This document shows positions 61,878 through 64,000 of a stretch of 64,000 nt of DNA, in pieces. Numbering within the stretch: the stretch's first letter is position 1; the number at the start of each line of letters is the position of its first letter. Origin of the DNA: Clostridia bacterium (GTDB taxonomy: Bacteria > Bacillota > Clostridia > Christensenellales > Aristaeellaceae); contig JAFWEJ010000012.1 of the NCBI GenBank assembly GCA_017512985.1, forward strand, positions 62,001 through 126,000, in the 5' to 3' direction. Under the pieces are notes generated by a model. The model ran no database searches and was not told the DNA's origin. It was given only the letters and a program-made list of their open reading frames with translations. The position numbers and the translations under genes were made by a program.

Positions 61878-63803
61878 ATGCACACAAAAATATGTGAATA
61901 TGAAGACTACTATCTTATTGTCAGAGAGCGCTTTATTGACGCATTCAGTAGTGTGTATAATCCCGACGACAGAACCGATCAAATTCTTCAATTTAGAGTT
62001 GAAGGGTGTAGCCTTCAGGATATTGGAGAATTATACGACCTAACGCGTGAACGCGTTCGGCAAATAGCCATAAAGCGGGCCAATAAGTTTCCACCTTTAT
62101 TTGAAGATTATTCCAGTGATGTCTACAGTTTTTTTCACATCTCAAAGAACAGTTTTATTGATGCATTTCCTGAGGTGTCTGAAGAAGGTTATGAATACCT
62201 GTCAACTAGATATCAAAAGGGGAAAACTGATTTGTCGGAAAAAACCATACAGTCTTATTATGGGAAATGGAAAAGCAGACTGATTAGGCACCTTGAAGAG
62301 GAAATTGAGCGCAGAGATAAACAGACTATTTCTCGAACTGAAATGATTATGAGGGTGCTGATCAGTAATAAAGACACACCTTTATCAATAGAAGAATTCG
62401 AAGATACGTATTATGAATACCTAAAGAGAAAAGGCTTCTCTACTGAACGACTTACAATTAATATGCGCTCCGTTGGAAACCATCTACGAAATGCTAAAGG
62501 AGTTGTTTTTAACAGAGAGAACAAAGTACGTTATTGTGATGCAGATCCACATGTCATCTGGAATGCTATTAATTTCTCTCAATATAAGAACTCTGTAATA
62601 TCATCTGAACTGATTTTCCGCGATTATAATGATCTAATGGAAGAATTAGACATTCGTGATGGCTATGAGCTTTTCTATGTAATTAAGTCGTCTTTATCGC
62701 TCTGGAACAAAAAACTCTTTGAGATTAAATGTAGAAGAGTTCCGGTAATTGTTATGGGAGAAGCTTCCGAAGAAGCTCAAGCAATAAAGCTCCTTAGGGA
62801 AATATCACCAGTTGCTTATTATGATTATTATTTAGCATATGAAGAACGCTATGGATTAAGAAAAGAAACAGCCCAAGGCAATCCAACAATTTCAAATGCT
62901 CTTGCGCGATATTATGTTGATGGGCAATACCTCATTGATGCTCCAGTTATTAATGACGCAGATGTCCCGGCATTCCTTAGTGCTCTTAACAAAAAAACTA
63001 TCTGGTTTATTGATGAAATAGAATTGTTATTCGATACGATATGCATCAACTCATCCAAAGATGCAATAAACGAAGCAGCATTTCGTCGCATAGGATATGT
63101 ATTATATGCTGGATATGCTTTTAGCGAAAGGTACGGAACAGTAAATAATTACTTGGAAACTGAAGTCTTTTCGGCGGATGTTGTTGATCTAAACACTCTT
63201 GATAGGCGTCTTTTAAATTTGTCATCATTTGGATCATTCCTTGATAAAACAAAGAAAGCTCTTGATTTCATTGAAACTGCTCCCAAAGTTCTTACTTCGA
63301 TAAAAAGAATCAATGAAGCATATGGGTTGACAAAGGAAATCATTCGTGAGATCCAGTCGAACTTAACAGAATACTATAAGATTCCTTACTTTAATGGTTT
63401 CAGTTTATGGAGTCAGATAGAGAACCAGCCACTCATTCAAAAGCTTCAAAAGAATGATTGGATGTTAACTTGTATTCTAAGGCAACAAGATATAGTTTCC
63501 TCAATGATTGTCGGTGGAGGTATTATACTGTCACTGGATAATGAATCATTAAGCATTAGCAAAATATGTGAGTGGATTGCTTCCATACATAATAAAAAAA
63601 TGCCACTCAAGACTCTTGAGAAAGAATTTAATAGCACGTTTGGATCAAAAGTATCCTCATCAAAACTTGCAGAAAAGCTGAAATCAAGTGGATCATGGGA
63701 TCGTGTCGTTTCAGATTCAATGGATGAGTATATTGATCAATTAGTTGATACGGACATAGCGAATATGGATACAAGCGATCTGTTCCAAGAAGAATTCTTC
63801 TAA
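61878..63803 (+). CDS. Large protein with N-terminal sigma-70 region 4 helix-turn-helix
   Basis: A 641-residue soluble protein. Residues 32-72 (DQILQFRVEGCSLQDIGELYDLTRERVRQIAIKRANK) are a sigma region 4 DNA-binding motif with the RERVRQI recognition helix. The other 570 residues are mostly helical, charged and match no family I recognise. The ATG at 61878 follows GGGAGTGA; the frame runs upstream through the repeat without support. Base composition is far more AT-rich than in the left part of the window, which points to transfer. The next gene is a WYL regulator on the other strand. Confidence 0.75.
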   Translation: MHTKICEYEDYYLIVRERFIDAFSSVYNPDDRTDQILQFRVEGCSLQDIGELYDLTRERVRQIAIKRANKFPPLFEDYSSDVYSFFHISKNSFIDAFPEVSEEGYEYLSTRYQKGKTDLSEKTIQSYYGKWKSRLIRHLEEEIERRDKQTISRTEMIMRVLISNKDTPLSIEEFEDTYYEYLKRKGFSTERLTINMRSVGNHLRNAKGVVFNRENKVRYCDADPHVIWNAINFSQYKNSVISSELIFRDYNDLMEELDIRDGYELFYVIKSSLSLWNKKLFEIKCRRVPVIVMGEASEEAQAIKLLREISPVAYYDYYLAYEERYGLRKETAQGNPTISNALARYYVDGQYLIDAPVINDADVPAFLSALNKKTIWFIDEIELLFDTICINSSKDAINEAAFRRIGYVLYAGYAFSERYGTVNNYLETEVFSADVVDLNTLDRRLLNLSSFGSFLDKTKKALDFIETAPKVLTSIKRINEAYGLTKEIIREIQSNLTEYYKIPYFNGFSLWSQIENQPLIQKLQKNDWMLTCILRQQDIVSSMIVGGGIILSLDNESLSISKICEWIASIHNKKMPLKTLEKEFNSTFGSKVSSSKLAEKLKSSGSWDRVVSDSMDEYIDQLVDTDIANMDTSDLFQEEFF

Positions 63804-63828
63804 CACTGCAAAGTCCTGGTAATACTGC

Positions 63829-64000
63829 CTAGGATTGTTGTGCTACATATATGTCCAGTGCATGTCGTAAACACTCTTTTATATCACTTATCAACTCAAC
63901 TGGTGATGTGATCGTAACTTGATCACAGTTTTGTAACGCCCACCTAAGCATATCGTACTTTGGCACATTTACAACACATTCTACTTTCCCATCTTTTTGA
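63829..64000 (-). CDS. WYL-domain transcription regulator, C-terminal part
   Basis: The last 56 residues of a protein that enters from the right edge: GKVECVVNVPKYDMLRWALQ, then DQVTITSPVELISDIKECLR and ALDIYVAQQS before the TAG at 63,829. The order (strand, Y/L-W-L helix, V..P..L...I...L, Y) is that of the WCX extension after a WYL domain. WYL regulators often control phage-defence genes. It converges with the sigma-region-4 protein, 25 bases apart. Confidence 0.7.
   Translation of the reverse strand, partial: QKDGKVECVVNVPKYDMLRWALQNCDQVTITSPVELISDIKECLRHALDIYVAQQS

Overview
The window looks like chromosomal DNA from an uncultured, gut- or rumen-type member of the Clostridia (Bacillota). 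Support comes from Gram-positive style lipoproteins and secreted proteins, AGGAGG ribosome binding sites, BceRS/BceAB-like sensing, CotH, a HelD-type helicase, several GGDEF proteins and the large single-chain IleRS. The high GC would fit Aristaeellaceae or relatives, but that placement is a guess. Most of positions 1-56,600 is GC-rich and uniform. From about 56,700 on, GC drops in patches and broken genes and repeats accumulate.

Layout. 1-6,100: an ABC exporter operon (secreted CARDB-like protein, FtsX permease, ATPase) with a two-component system beside it. 6,200-10,550: a catabolic operon (GntP permease, glycerate 2-kinase, putative glycosidase). 10,700-15,600: a secreted low-complexity protein, a second two-component system, an MFS transporter and a phosphodiesterase. 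15,600-18,900: a lipoprotein hydrolase with a membrane-anchored MerR regulator, then a DUF2804 protein. 19,000-19,600: tRNA-Ala with rearranged tRNA-derived copies on both sides. 19,650-28,300: secreted unknowns, M32 carboxypeptidase, ECF sigma factor, HelD and a DUF4867 protein. 28,300-36,600: translation and housekeeping genes (tgt, RluA-type synthase, methyltransferase, degenerate GH4-like protein, ileS, deoC). 36,800-40,500: thioredoxin-like protein, then a radical SAM/SPASM enzyme, a 60-residue peptide and a CotH-family protein that look like a new peptide-modification cluster. 40,700-56,600: a signalling region with three GGDEF proteins, an ECF sigma and partner, a transglutaminase-like protein, a 1,159-residue one-chain amino-acid ABC transporter, and a hybrid kinase overlapping a solute-binding lipoprotein. 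56,700-64,000: a mosaic with two perfect 119-bp direct repeats carrying a tRNA 3' domain, IS66 and WYL remnants, an orphan double-glycine peptide, two paralogous leucine-rich-repeat lipoproteins, and a low-GC sigma-region-4 protein next to a WYL regulator.

The most promising new items are the radical SAM/peptide/CotH cluster, the one-polypeptide ABC importer built around a split binding protein, the tRNA-minihelix repeat family, and a 39-bp promoter motif shared by the ABC operon and an ECF sigma gene 20 kb away. Functions are inferred from reading motifs by eye; no database search was run.
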